Of a stretch of DNA of 64,000 nucleotides, positions 36,671 to 49,032 are shown piece by piece. The position numbers and the translations under genes are program-made. The DNA is taken from NCBI GenBank assembly GCA_905182995.1, contig CAJJDP010000050.1, positions 4,877-68,876 of the forward strand. Reading direction: 5' to 3'. Within the stretch, counting starts at the first letter, position 1, and the number at the start of each line of letters is the position of its first letter. Source of the stretch: Paramecium octaurelia. Taxonomy: Eukaryota > Ciliophora > Oligohymenophorea > Peniculida > Parameciidae. The notes below the pieces were generated by a model, which was given only the letters and a program-made list of their open reading frames with translations, made no database searches and was not told where the DNA came from.

Positions 36671-38395
36671 ATGTCAGATTAGCCAGTTCAACCTCCAGAG
36701 TAAGTGGCAGAAGGAGAATAAAAGTCAAAGAAATAATTACAAAGAGAAAAAAAGGAAGCAGAAAAGGCTTAGAAAAAAAAAGAGCACCAATAAGGTATTC
36801 ATACATGGATCTAATAATAGAATAAAAGCAATAGGAATAAATAGTTCAAGAGGAGGATAATTGTGTAGGCAGATATGGAGATTTGAATTTGATTTAATCT
36901 CAAGAGAGAACAAATCGAAAATGGACCAAAGTTGGTGATGTTGACTAAACTTTAGTGAATTAAGTAATTTTGGTAAGGGCCAGAATTCACAACTCAAGAG
37001 TGAAGGGAAAATTGGCCTTCTTAGTTTTAAGAGAGAATTATAATACAATTTAAGTCGTGGCTGAAAAGGGTGAGTTTGCAAGTGCTTAAATGTTAAAGTT
37101 CATGTCAGGAATTCCAGTTGAATCTGTTGTCGATATTGAAGCTCTTGTTAAATAACCATTTAAGGAGATCTTATCTTGCACTTAAAAAGTGGAATTGGAA
37201 GTGAGATCAATCAGAGTGGTGAGCAGATCTTTACCTATGTTGCCATTTTAAATTGAAGATGCTTCAAGAAGAATCACAGACTTTGAAGATGGGATTTAAG
37301 AATAGAAATAAGAAGAACCTTAATAAAAATAAGAAGAAGTTTAATAAAAATAGGATAAAAATGAAAAATAATAGATATAAGTCATGTTGAAAACTAGATT
37401 AGACAACAGAGTTATTGATCTCAGAACTCCTGCTAAATAAGCTATTTTCAGAGTTTAATCAGGTATTGGATTGTTGTTCAGAGAATTTTTGGTGGAAAAT
37501 GGATTCATTGAAATCCATACACCAAAATTAATTGGAGGTACTTCTGAAGGTGGTACTAACGTCTTTAAGTTAAAATATTTCAACTAAGATGCCTGTTTAG
37601 CATAATCTCCTTAATTATATAAATAAATGTGCTTGATGGCAGACTATGACAGAGTTTTCGAAGTAGCTCCTGTTTTTAGAGCCGAAAATTCAAACACACA
37701 TAGACATTAATGTGAATTCATTAGTATGGATATTGAAATGGTTATTAAGGAGCATTTTACTGAATTACTAGATTTAATGGGAGACTTGTGTATATATATG
37801 TTCAAGGGAATTGAAAAGAGATACTAAAAGGAAATCGAAATCATTTCTCAATAATTCCCATTTGAACCATTTAAAATACCAGAACCAGTACTCAAACTCA
37901 CTTTCGAGGAAGGTGTCAAGATGTTACACGAAGCAGGTGTTAATCAAGATCCCCATGATGATTTAGATACTGTTAATGAGAAGACTCTTGGAAAGTTGGT
38001 CAGAGAAAAATATGGAACTGACTTTTACATTCTCCACAGATATCCAAAGAAGGCCAGACCATTTTACACCATGCCTTGTCATGATGATCCCAACTACACT
38101 TTATCCTATGACTTCTTCATGAGAGGAGAGGAAATCGTTTCAGGAGCATAGAGAGTGCATGACCCAGAACTCTTAGTTAAACAAATTAAAGAGAAAGGAA
38201 TTGCAGTTGAACCATTGAAGGATTATATTGATTCATTCAGGTATATAAGTTGAAATTAATCAATTTAGATATGGTGCTTATCCTCATGGTGGATGTGCCT
38301 TTGGTTTGGAAAGAGTTGCATTTTTATATTTCAATCTAAAGAATATCAGAAATGCATGTATGTTTCCAAGAGACCCTGTTAGATTGTTCCCTTGA
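36671..38395 (+). CDS. DARS1: cytosolic aspartyl-tRNA synthetase
   Basis: Class IIb synthetase that charges tRNA-Asp. A Lys/Gln-rich N-terminal extension (RELKKEAEKAQKKKEHQ-like) is interrupted by a 26-nt intron, 36795-36820. The OB-fold anticodon domain follows ([20 protein letters not shown]). Catalytic motifs are clear: [20 protein letters not shown], motif 2 as [20 protein letters not shown], and motif 3 within [20 protein letters not shown], ending [10 protein letters not shown] as in eukaryotic cytosolic enzymes. A 28-nt intron, 38241-38268, lies just before motif 3. About 557 residues, close to the usual size allowing for the extension. Start MSDQPVQPPEQVAEG at 36671. Confidence 0.95.
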
Positions 38396-38665
38396 TTTAA
38401 TAATACATAATAAGAGGAATATCAAATTCATCATAAATCTGGTTATACAACAAATTACGAAATTAATTCAAACCCTTATCTCATTCTTTAAATGTGATCT
38501 ATTTGAATATCTCTTACTGCACACTGCAAGAAAGAAACATAAACAAATCTTGAACAATAATCCTTTTGATCTTATTCATTTTTAGTGTGGAATAACAAAA
38601 TCACAGTAGTTTTTTATGATTAAGCTCCTTATAAAGATTCGAAATTGTAGTCAGTGTAATGTTGT

Positions 38666-40041
38666 TCATGAGTAACCAATAAATTGGATTCCAAGTATTC
38701 GCTAATAATATTAATCAATAATAACATACTGATCGATTTCTACAGGGTCATCTGATATCACTAAGTCGACTGAATTATTTTTGTATTGCGATTAGTACTC
38801 TCTGATGACTCCGTATGCATTGTAATCTTGACCAAAAAAGGATCTGAAAGTTGAACTTTTTGCTTTCACCAAAAGTTCTATATTTTGCAAGGCCTCTTAG
38901 AATAAAAAAGTGTTAAACAAAGAGAAATCGTATAGAGTATGTGCTCCAATAATAATAACGATCAATTATTTTTCTTGGGCTTGAGTGATAATTTCATTCA
39001 ATTTCATCCCATCTTCAAAATTGAATATGTCTTTGTTGAAATAATAAACAAGAGGGTAATTGTTATGATACATTAATGAAACACTGGTGGCTGGATGGAT
39101 GATCAAGTAAGGCAACACAAAGTGAGTATTTTTAGACTTTTAAACTGACATATAGAGTGAAGATGTATGTTGATTGCCTAAACAAATAGGAATGCTTTAA
39201 TTTTTATTATCATCTGACAACAATAGATTAGTTGAATCATGTTTTCCTTCACATTTTTAGATGCATTTACCATAATTGTTTAAGTAAAACTCTTAATAAC
39301 AATAATTGATACTTCACTTTAACATTTATAACAGGTTCCAATGATATGCATACACTCAGCACATCTATCTTCACACTTTTTGCATTTCTTCTCATCTCTA
39401 TTCATATAATAACCGCTTTCACATAAAACCTCACTATATCTTGGATCTTTAGAAACTACATCTATTGTCTCTTAATTCTCAGTTTCATTCTTGTGTTTGA
39501 AATATTCTGATATTTCTTTATTTAATTAATCTGTTTATTTTTATAATTCTAATTTGTTGTTATTTCATTTTACCTTCAAAATCAATATTTTTCTCTTCCT
39601 CCTAGTTCTCCTGCTTATCTTCTACTCTACTTATATCACTAGACGTTTTATTGATTTTATCCGAATTGCCTTATGTAACATTCTTCATTGGAACATCCTT
39701 AACAGTATTATTCAATTAATTTGAATGTTCTTTGGTCTCTGCTTATCCTTCCTTTTAATCAGGAATGACTTTAAATTAAAACATGTAATACTTGTTTTAT
39801 TCACTTTTGTGAAATTAAAATTTTTATTTTTATCTGTTTTATTTTTGCCATTAGTTGTCCAATCACTCTAGCCAACATATATTAGAATAGCACCAAGAAA
39901 TGTGACTATGACAATCCATATTAAAAGCGATTTTTAATTAGGCTTAGGCTTTTACTATCTCCTGACTACAATATCCAATTCTCCATCCTCCTCTCCGATG
40001 TCTAAGGAATGCTAATCATTTGATATTGGTTTATAATTCAT
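38666..40041 (-). CDS. type II membrane protein with Cys-rich stalk
   Basis: About 430 residues. The short cytosolic N-terminus has an acidic cluster (DIGEEDGELDIVVRRQQ), then one membrane segment (LLIWIVIVTFLGAILIYVG). A low-complexity stalk with many N-x-S/T sites follows. Then comes a Cys-rich module resembling furin/GFR repeats (CESGYYMNRDEKKCKKC, then CAECMHIIGTCYKC, then KCIQKCEG). The lumenal C-terminal domain is unrecognised (VLPYLIIHPATSVSLMYHNN) and ends RILGIQFIGYS. Introns of 23, 25 and 26 nt are needed. Probably a surface or secretory-pathway protein. Confidence 0.75.
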
Positions 40042-40267
40042 CCTTAATTATATTAATTATAAAAATAATTGAATAAATAATTATTTATTATTCTCTTTTT
40101 GGCAAAATTCAATCCATTAAGTGAAATTCTCCATCAATTACATGATTTATAAGAAATATTTAGAAATAGAATAAGAAATCCCATTTAATTTCTAGTAAAT
40201 TAATTTAAAAGTGTTTATAAATAGTAAGCTAAATCTAGAAATATGGATAACTATTTTCAATTTATAT

Positions 40268-40750
40268 TCAATATTTGCGAATCTTCTTGGTTATTTTATT
40301 GTTACCCTTTTTCTTTTTCACATTCAATGTTTTCTGAACATCAGAGAATCCAAAAAATTCCAGATAATTGATTTCACCAGTTCTCATATGCTTAAACTCT
40401 GTAATGCTCTTCAACTGAACGGATCTCTTTTCTCCACCTTTCAGTTAATTAACCTATTTGGTAGAATGCTTTTCATTGGGCATTAATGAAATCTCTTATT
40501 ATTAAGCTAGTATTTCTAATCCCGGACTACAACTTACAAATTTCTCATCGCTGAAACAACATCTCTTAAATTATCTTGATTCATTCAATCCTTCCTCACA
40601 ATTTTCAAACTTAAGTCTCTTAGCTAACATTGAAGTTATCTCCTCCATCTCAACGGTTTCGAAGTTACTTTCAAAGTAAAAATCGTCCTATTGTTGAGAA
40701 TCTGTCTATTATTTTCTTTTAGATGGCACTATTATTTTCCTTTGGAGCAT
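40268..40750 (-). CDS. small nuclear-looking hypothetical protein
   Basis: A single-exon frame of 160 codons. Starts MLQRKIIVPSKRKQQTDSQQ, with an acidic region (FETVEMEEITSMLAKRLKFE) and a short Cys pair (QFKRCCFSDEKF). The C-terminus is very basic (KKKKGNNKITKKIRKY), consistent with nuclear or ribosome-biogenesis localisation. Not recognised. Confidence 0.6.
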
Positions 40751-41604
40751 TACAATTTTTGTTATTAAATATTAAATTTAATCTGCAAAATATATAAATT
40801 TTATAATATGCATTAAAAGTATTAAGCAAAGTCAAATTGACACCTCTTTATACAACTGCTTACAATGACTTTATCAAAATGTGTATTTTTGTATCTCCAT
40901 ATTATTTATTTACACTTAAATCTTAATATTTAATTATAATTTATTTTATCCTGAAATAACAGTTTTTGTAAATTCTCAAAAAATATCTAAAAGGAACAAT
41001 CATGAAATATTAATTTTTTATTAAGACAATCCTCATTTTACATGATTATGTTATTATGGGAGTTAATTCTTTGTGTACAATCTTTTTGTTATTGTATCAG
41101 AAATCTGCTGATGCCATTTCTCATAAATAGGACTCTATTTGAATTTCTTTACTAAATGATATGCATCATTAAGTTGGTGAAAATATTTCTAAACATATTG
41201 TAATAGTAGTTGTAAAACAAAAATGTTTGGATTATACCCTGAAACAATAAAATCTTTCCTAATCAGTAAATTTATAAAACACTATTTTAAGAATAATTTG
41301 AATCTTTTTTATTTTGAATTGTATAGATGCGATCTCTTCTTTCGAATTTTATGAAGGGATTTCATCTAAAGAAAGACTTAATTGCTTTTTAAATTGAAAT
41401 TTATAATAGAGAAGTTAAATTCCCAAGTTTCGAAAATTATTTTATTATAAAGTTCCTATTCAATATTAATACAAGAATAAGCAATTTGAAATATTAATTA
41501 CATTCACTTAAAGGATCTAGAAGGAAAAAATATAATTATTCATAAAATAAAGTGTTTTCTTTTGAGTTAGTTAACTAAATTTAATATAATTAATATATAA
41601 TTCA
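40751..41604. other. spacer with one weak open frame
   Basis: About 850 bases. A plus frame from roughly 41330 to the TGA at 41606 is open (MKGFHLKKDLIAFQIEIYNR in its middle) but has no supported start or intron. Otherwise only short frames. Confidence 0.3.
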
Positions 41605-42190
41605 ATGATTCCAAACACTAAAAGAGATTTAGTTGCCATAGAATACTTATAGCAAAATGTCTATCCTGGATTATAACCAGCATTAATGAAGGTAATAATA
41701 ATCATTAGATTAGTTAATCGATCATGTTGTTAAATCAGATGAAGTTAGAAAGCATTAAGAAAGACTCAAGAAAATAAAAATATTTGATAAAATTGAGTAG
41801 AAGAGAGTTGAAAAAGAGAGACTCAGAGCTGAGCTTGGATCAGAGTATGAATCCTCAGAAGGATCAGTTGATTTAGATGAAATGGGAATTAATCAATCAG
41901 AGTTTCATAAATATATGGGCAAAGATTAAAAAGAAATTCAATCACCTTTACCAATGGATGAATAGGCTTAACAAGGAGGAGCCGAGGAACAAATATCTCA
42001 GGATCTAAAAAAAGACACTCTTTTATCATTAGGAGAAATAAGAGAGGATCAAGAAGATGAAGATCAGGCAGACAAACACGAATTGGAAAAAATGAAACAA
42101 TACCTTAGGTAGTAGAGGGAAGAAATGTCTTTCAATCCATTGCTATTTTTAGCCCAATAGATTCGGGATATTATTGCTGCGAATAATTGA
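41605..42190 (+). CDS. Dpy-30-like helix protein
   Basis: About 187 residues. The N-terminus carries a Dpy-30/RII-type dimerisation helix pair (AIEYLQQNVYPGLQPALMKL, IDHVVK), completed by a 22-nt intron, 41692-41713. A charged coiled region follows (KIEQKRVEKERLRAELGSEY), then an acidic stretch, ending FNPLLFLAQQIRDIIAANN. Such motifs dock proteins in radial spokes and other axonemal or methyltransferase complexes. An axonemal role is inferred, not shown. AK7 at 4673 carries a similar motif. Confidence 0.75.
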
Positions 42191-42733
42191 GTAAAACTGA
42201 TTTATAATCTGTTTTTTATTATCATATATATTATTAAACAAAAGATTTTTCATAGACTCCAAATTTATAATTGTTATTAAAATAATATAGTAGAATTACA
42301 ATAAAAAATAGGCAAATTAGCTAGGTAAATGATACCGCAATCGAATAACTATTAATACTAGAAAAAAATTCACAATTTTAAGAAAACTAAATTTATTTAT
42401 TAATTAATGGTTTAATTCAATTAACGAATTAAACAATCTCACACTTCCTTCAAGTACATTAAAACATGAAAGTTTGTCAATTTAAAATATAATATTTAAG
42501 ATATTCATTCAGACCTAGATTTATATTTTATAGCATAAATAGATTTATTGAATTTCTAAAGTTGATCAAGGAAAGGATTAATTTATAAAATCACTGAAAA
42601 TGGCAAAAGCAATAAATTGTAAGAGTTCTATCATGATTAATTTGGAAAGAGATCTTTAGAATTAATATCAAGATTTAATCTGTTTATACATATATAATTC
42701 TGATGTCGTTTTTATTATTTATAATAACTTATA
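42191..42733. other. intergenic, no gene seen
   Basis: About 540 AT-rich bases, short frames only. Confidence 0.5.
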
Positions 42734-43029
42734 ATGAAAGTTTGCGTTTTCATTCTCATAATAGGATTAGTTCTTTGTAACTAACTAAATGGATAGAATA
42801 ACCTTAGATAAGATTATTAGTTTGCTCCATGGAGTTTGGATTGCACAAATAGATGTTAAAGTGCTGGAGGAGTTGTTTGCGGATATGAAACATAAGTTTG
42901 TTGCAAATCAGTATCATGATGAAAGTATTCTGATAGGGTAGATGCTAAAAAGGCTGGAAATCTGAGTAATGCGGTATTTGGGATAGAATTCATGTTCTTA
43001 ATTGCGTTCCAGGGCCAAGCAGCAAATGA
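42734..43029 (+). CDS. small secreted Cys-rich protein
   Basis: About 89 residues. A strong signal peptide (MKVCVFILIIGLVLCNQL) is followed by a domain with ten cysteines: C-x3-C, C, CC, then C and C before a final C near VLNCVPGPSSK. A 26-nt intron, 42911-42936, lies between CCKS and GRCQKGW and is needed for the last four Cys. The pattern suggests a disulfide-stabilised extracellular or secretory-granule peptide. No named family assigned. Confidence 0.7.
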
Positions 43030-43432
43030 TATAATAATTATTAATATCAGCTATTATATATTCATTATTCAAAGTTTATTATTTACAATTAATCTCTTTT
43101 TGACAAATTGTTAAATAAAATTTACAACAATCATATAAACGAAAATAATTATATATAGTAAAGTGGAATCACTATCTACATTTAAATTTGAGTTAAGCTT
43201 TCTAGAGTTATTTATTCTGAAGATTTGGCTAAGCTTTATGAATTTTTTGTTCATGGAGAGTAGATTAGCTTGGATTACTTAAAACGATTTTTAATTTAAG
43301 AATTATCTAATCAATTCATTTTTTACTTAGTATTTTTAAATCAAAAAAAAAGATAACAGAATTCCTGTATTTCATCTAAGTTTTTTCTTAAATTAGTTTT
43401 AATAATCTCTTGATTTTTCTTAGTAATTCTAT
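43030..43432. other. intergenic, no gene seen
   Basis: About 400 AT-rich bases without a credible frame. Confidence 0.5.
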
Positions 43433-43711
43433 TCATTATTATGATTTTTCAATAGAATATGATCTATTCTTTTTGGATACTAACCATTCATAAATTAGGA
43501 TAGAATCATTATACCACAATAGTTTATTCTCAAAAGATGCTATAAAGTCTTAGATTTTGCTAGGTTCTTTTATTAAGGTAGAATTACACAGAAGGTTTCA
43601 AAAAAAGTCTTTTATAAATTAATAGTTTTTGGGTGGAAATAGAACAACTGCTAATTTTACAAATGACCTCCCTTTAAGTACATTCTTATCATTAATTAAA
43701 TAATACTTCAT
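43433..43711 (-). pseudogene. relic ORF with one in-frame TGA
   Basis: A 93-codon minus frame starting MKYYLINDKNVLKGRSFVKL, interrupted once by TGA at 43598-43600 (YQFIKDFF-stop-NLLCNSTL). It continues with good protein texture (FIASFENKLLWYNDSILIYE) to TGA 43433-43435. The interruption sits where Trp is plausible. TGG is used normally twice further on in the same frame. No family recognised. Probably a decayed host gene. Confidence 0.3.
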
Positions 43712-43787
43712 TTGTTAAGTTGCACTTAATTATATAATTGAGTGTATAAAAATATAAAAAATAATTTTAATTCTTATAAATTATGAT

Positions 43788-46703
43788 TCAATTCCATTTG
43801 ATACCAAGAGCTTTCATATAATCTATTCCTTTATTAAGATTGGATTCTGATAAAAACTTTGATTCAATGGTTCTTATTTCATTAAATCCCTAATCCAATT
43901 TATCTAAAAATCCATCATAAGTCGAAACTAAAGGATTATATAATTAATCTCCAACTCCTTGTAAGTGAGAAATACACATCTATCTTTAACTCTTAATGAT
44001 TGAATAATATGTAAATGCAGATAAGAACTTTCCTTCCTGACTTGAATCAAATTTCAAATGTCCTCCATTATATTTTTAAAAATTTGGTTTAATTTCGATT
44101 TCTTGAATGGAATAATACTAAATTATTATATTAATATCTTACAAGTCTTTAGGGCATTTCTTTCAAATTTCCTCCAATAAAATCAATAAAATGGTGAAGC
44201 TACTTTTTGATAATATCTGGATTAAATTTAGCATAAATATCCTTAAGTTTCTTATCATTTTAAATATGCAAAAATGCTTGAATTATGTTTCCATCTGCAG
44301 GTTAATTTCTATCGGTTGAATACTCCCTAGTAAAATCATAAAATTCATTTGATTATTCGCCAGTTAATGATTCAATAAACTCAACATAATTCTTAATACC
44401 TTAATCTTAAAGTACTAGCTATTAGCCCTATATTTATTCTGATAAAACTTGCTTAAAATCCTTTGTAGTTTCGATAATATATTACTCTCTGAATTTGTAC
44501 TCTAAAATATTTTCAGCTTTTTTTTCCTTTAGCTCACTGACAAACTTATTCATAACATCCTAAGCAATTATTGTTGACAAACAATTATCAATGGCTGTTT
44601 CTTTTGTCTCCAAATCTTCTATGTCTTGATTTTTGCATTATTTAATTCCGAAAATTTTACCTTCAAATTACTTCTTGTTGGGGCATTCAAGACATTTGAA
44701 AAAGTAATACCTATCCAAAGACGATTTATCAGATTCGACTTGAACAAAACATTAAATACCAGTTATTTTTCCAATATTAGTGATATCAGCACATCTTCTG
44801 TAATCTTAGTCACTAATGTTATATAGAGTCACCTCTGCCCTTGCCTTATTTAGTTAAATTTGACTCATATTAAAAGTCAATTTTTAACATTTGGCTTAAT
44901 TATCTTATAGAAATTTTTCTGGATTTACATTATTTAGCATCATAGTTTCAACTGCAAATTCTATATCTTTGAAATATTCTCTAGGTACTTATTCGACTAA
45001 TCTTTATATTCTAAACTAGTAAACAGGTACTATGGCTGAATTTTAAATTGCCACAAGCTCAGAATCCTTCTCATACAACTAAGCATCGCATTCATATATT
45101 CGGTTGAGAAGATCTTATCTTTACTTATTAGTATCTTCTTCAAATTTAATTTTTTCATTTTTAAATTTCTCTAATGTTTCTTTAAATTTTTAAATATCAC
45201 TTTCATAATTTTATTCCTTTTCTTTCCATTACTTAGCATCTTCTTCATGTTTTTGGATCTACTCTTATAAATTCTGTTAAATCATATTCAATTCATTTTA
45301 AAGATTTTATTGTTATGATTCAATTTCCTACTATTTTTTATCCAATTTATATTTTGATTCCTCTTAAAATGATTTCAATTTTTTTTCCAAATTTTCCTTT
45401 ATAACTTGCAACTCATTAGTTTATTATTATTCTTAATTTAGTTTACTCTACAATTCGTATGTTTGGCTCTGTACTGATTCTAATGATTTCATATAAAGGT
45501 TGTTTTATTCATTTAATTGCTTCACTTATTCCTATAAGATCAATATATGCTATGAGTCTTCATTTTTATTTTATTAATTTTATCTGTTCTATAATTCTTG
45601 AATCTCCCTTTCCTTGCTTGCAAGCTTTTGATTCAAATTTTCTAAATTTTCTTTTTGCTAACTAATCTCTTTATTTTTTTAAGATAATTCTCCTTCTTTA
45701 AGTGCAATATCTGATTATAATTTCCTTAATGATCCTTCTAACTTTTCTTATTATTTATTTACATCAGTGATATCTTCTTGCAATGAATTTAATTCTTTTT
45801 ATAAAGAAGCTTTTTCTCTTTTCAATCTAGTGTTTTCAGTTATTTTATGTTGAGTATCCTCTTCTAATAGTTCAATTTTCTTCATCAATCTCTTTACTTC
45901 TGTATCCGATTTGTTCTTTTCTAAAAGAATAGTTTTTTTTTCTGATTCCAATTAATGTGAATATTATTGCCACTATTATAAGGAGGATGAAAGCTATTAC
46001 TAATATAATTAGAACTATTCTTAAACTTAATATAGATTTTGCCTAGATAATTATTATTAATTCTGTAAATTTTCGATATCCTTGATATATTTTTAACATT
46101 ATTGAGCATATGTATCACATTTTTCATCTTTTTCTTGCAACTTTTTTATCATGTCTTATTTAACCACATCTTATTGACTATTGCTTACTTTTAAATCATA
46201 TTACAAAGACTCTATATCTTTTCTTTATGCTTAGATTTTATCCTTACCCACTTATAACTGCTTTTCAGCTTCAATTAATTTTTCTTGAAGCTCGTTTACT
46301 TTTGCATCTGATTGAAGCTAGATTTTTTGATTTTCAATTTCAAAAGATTTTTATTTTTCCTTAAGTTCCTAAATTTCAGCCTTGTACTTTGTTATTTCCT
46401 AATCCTTACTTTAGATTATGCTCGCTGCCTTTTATAAATGAAAAATTCTGTAAACTGAATTTGGGTCTAATCTTTTGTAAGATTATAGAATTACTTATCA
46501 AAATATTTGCTAATGACTTTGTTTTACTTCAAATCATAAACTGCTAAGAACTCTTCAGGGATTCCCAATTTAATTTCTATTATTTAATATTAGTTTCTAC
46601 CTTTAGCAATTTGTCTATAATAGACTTCCTCTTTATTTTTAACACTGAAATTGTAAGTATTATTATCTGGAAGCATAAGACTTATCATCTAATCAGAATT
46701 CAT
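43788..46703 (-). CDS. long coiled-coil protein with C-terminal alpha-kinase-like domain
   Basis: About 950 residues. The N-terminal ~90 residues are globular (NQYQIIEIKLGIPEEFLAVY). About 500 residues of coiled coil follow (ETLEKFKNEKIKFEEDTNKQ). The C-terminal ~350 residues look like an atypical alpha-kinase (MHCK/eEF2K family). GGHLKFDSSQEGKFLSAFTY is followed by QRQMCISHLQGVGDQLYNPL, which matches the family's characteristic QGVG...DP region, and the end is KGIDYMKALGIKWN. The coiled coil plus alpha-kinase layout resembles myosin heavy chain kinases. Catalytic lysine not located. The N-terminal exon junction uses a ~23-nt intron near 46400. Confidence 0.8.
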
Positions 46704-47015
46704 TTATTAAATAAATATTGTTTGCAATCTATCATTTTTATATAATTTTAAAATTATCTAATTCTATTATTACTACTTTTTTATAAGTTCCATATAATTT
46801 TAAGACTAAGTGAGGATAAGGAGTACATTGAGGAAATAATATTATAATACCAAAATCTTTCAGTTAACTATTAACTGAAAAGTGATTTATGAGGTGATTA
46901 TTATAACCCAAATTAAAAGATGGAAAAACAAAATAATCTATTATTAGCATACCTATAGGATATGAAAGTATGAAATACAAAAAAATTTGATAATTGATAT
47001 TTATTGATTTATAAA
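46704..47015. other. intergenic, no gene seen
   Basis: About 310 AT-rich bases between the alpha-kinase start and the SF-assemblin stop. Probably promoter and 3' UTR. Confidence 0.5.
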
Positions 47016-47903
47016 TCAGAATGATCTAAAATTTTTATCGATTTTAATACAGGCGTCTTCTAATAATTTCAGCAATGCTTCAGTTGTAGCTTCTCTTTCT
47101 CTTCTTTCAAAGCTGATGTCTTATTATAGCTTTCCATGAACATCCTCAATCATTCTAAATATTTTTCCTTAGGTTTCTTCTCTGACTTTCTTTTCAACGA
47201 GTAATTAGTCTGAAAATTTATTAATTTCACTATCGATTTATTCAGTTAAAGATTCTGCTGCTTCTTCTCTAAGATTGTATAAAATCAATCAGTACCTTGA
47301 TCTTCTTTCTTAATCCAATTAATTTTTGACTAATTAGACTTACTAAAGAACTTCAGCAATTTTTGCTTGACTTCTATCTTCGTATTAATGAGTGTTTCTA
47401 GTGATTGTGAGTGTGATTTAAGCAAATCTTTCATCAATTTATTTTTAGAGCTTTGTTTCAGCCTATCCTCTGGCATTTCTTTCTTAATCAAAAGATAGAG
47501 CTACATTATCTGAAAGGGTTCTAAAGTCTTTCTCTTTTTTATCATCGAATGCCTAATTAATATTAATGCATACTTCTCTTTCTGATTTTTGATTATGTGC
47601 ATGATCTTACAATTTTAAGACTTAATCCTTCAAGACCTTAAATTTTTATTCATCTTTTGGCTTCTCAGAGGCTAAAACATCCTCTATTATTTTAATTCTC
47701 TCCTCCAATACTTCACGCTTTTCAAGTTTATCTTTGTCTATTCCATTCTAAATGTGATTCCATTTATCTGAAAGTAATTTGATTCTCTATCTGGCTGGAG
47801 AATCCAAATCTTAACTGAGATAATTAATTGTAGATCTCTTGGGACTTTACAATTAAGAAGAGGAGAGTTTTGAAGTGGTGAGCTTGGATGTAGATAAGAG
47901 CAT
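47016..47903 (-). CDS. SF-assemblin (striated rootlet fibre protein)
   Basis: SF-assemblins form the striated microtubule-associated or kinetodesmal fibres at basal bodies. About 285 residues. The head is Ser/Thr/Lys-rich (MLLSTSKLTTSKLSSSQL), then a segmented rod. Family-typical segments include KEKDFRTLSDNVALSFDQER and KVREETQGKIFRMIEDVHGK, ending SFERREREATTEALLKLLED and IDKNFRSF. One 27-nt intron at 47269-47295. Paramecium carries many paralogues. Confidence 0.92.
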
Positions 47904-48089
47904 AGGGATTAATGATATTTGTAAAAATAAATTTATTTACGATTTATTTATCATTAATTACAATAGTATATCAATCTGATTTATTCTAGGACCTACTTTG
48001 CCAAACTGTACTTATAACTATTAATTCTGAGCTGATGACTCTAATTAATAACCATTATAATTAATGCATTCGACTATAAGATTATTTAT

Positions 48090-48863
48090 TCATAAGAGTT
48101 TTAGAATCCAAGTACCACTATAAGTTAAATCATTTTCAAATCCATCATAATACCATTATCCACTAAAAATGTTTACTTCTTCATCGTATTCCCCTTAATA
48201 AAGAAGATGCTCCCACAATCCAGATATTCTTGCTTCTCGTTGTTCTTCATAATCCTTCAAAAACCATATCTTAATTTAATAATTAAAATCTATGATGGCA
48301 AATCCACTGCCACTCCAAGTTCCATACTTATCGTTTCCCATGAGAGTAATCTAAATATATTGTTTCTCCTCATTAATTTTACACACTATTTATACATTCT
48401 CTTCTTTTAGAAGTTTTCCATTTTGTGTAAATATCAACTCATTTTTCTATTAACTTAGTATTTTACTCGTTTTTCTTAATTGGTTCAACAAAAGGCCACT
48501 GTTTTTTATTAAAATGGCATTATTTAAGAATGATTCCATCATTATTGTCCTTCTATTACGAACACATCGAAATAATCTTATGACCTGCCTTCGTTTCCAA
48601 ATTATGAATAAAATGAACATCAATCCTAAAACAATACAGGTTATGCTATTTATTTGTATCATTGGTTTTTCTTTCTCTGTTTTACAGTCATTATAGCATC
48701 GATCATAATCATCATTATTTCTACACTTATCCGAGCAACTCTTCCCTTGTAAAGATTTATTGAGAACATTTTGAGATTTTGAAATAACAGCTGTATTTCC
48801 GAATACTATGGGTAATAGCAAATAGCAGTAAAGAGCAGATTTTATAATATCAAATAAAGACAT
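48090..48863 (-). CDS. single-pass membrane protein with small Cys-rich ectodomain
   Basis: 257 residues in one uninterrupted frame. Signal peptide (SALYCYLLLPIVFGNTAV) and a short ectodomain with paired cysteines (CSDKCRNNDDYDRCYNDC). One membrane segment (ITCIVLGLMFILFIIW) is followed by a basic anchor (KRRQVIRLFRCVRNRR). The cytosolic part has a WSGSGFAIIDFNYQ / FSGQWYYDGFENDL pattern with repeated Gly-Trp. In the standard code only the first 137 codons are seen. Function unknown. Confidence 0.75.
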
Positions 48864-49032
48864 AATTTTAATAAAAAAAAGTTACAACTTGAAACCTGTA
48901 GATCATGTTTTTATCTTTATTAACGAAAAATTTTAATTAGAATTAAGAATAAAGGCTAGAATGATATTAGGTGTTAAAATAAGGTAAGGGTAGTTCATCT
49001 TTAAACATTTCAAATTACTTCACAGTTATTTA

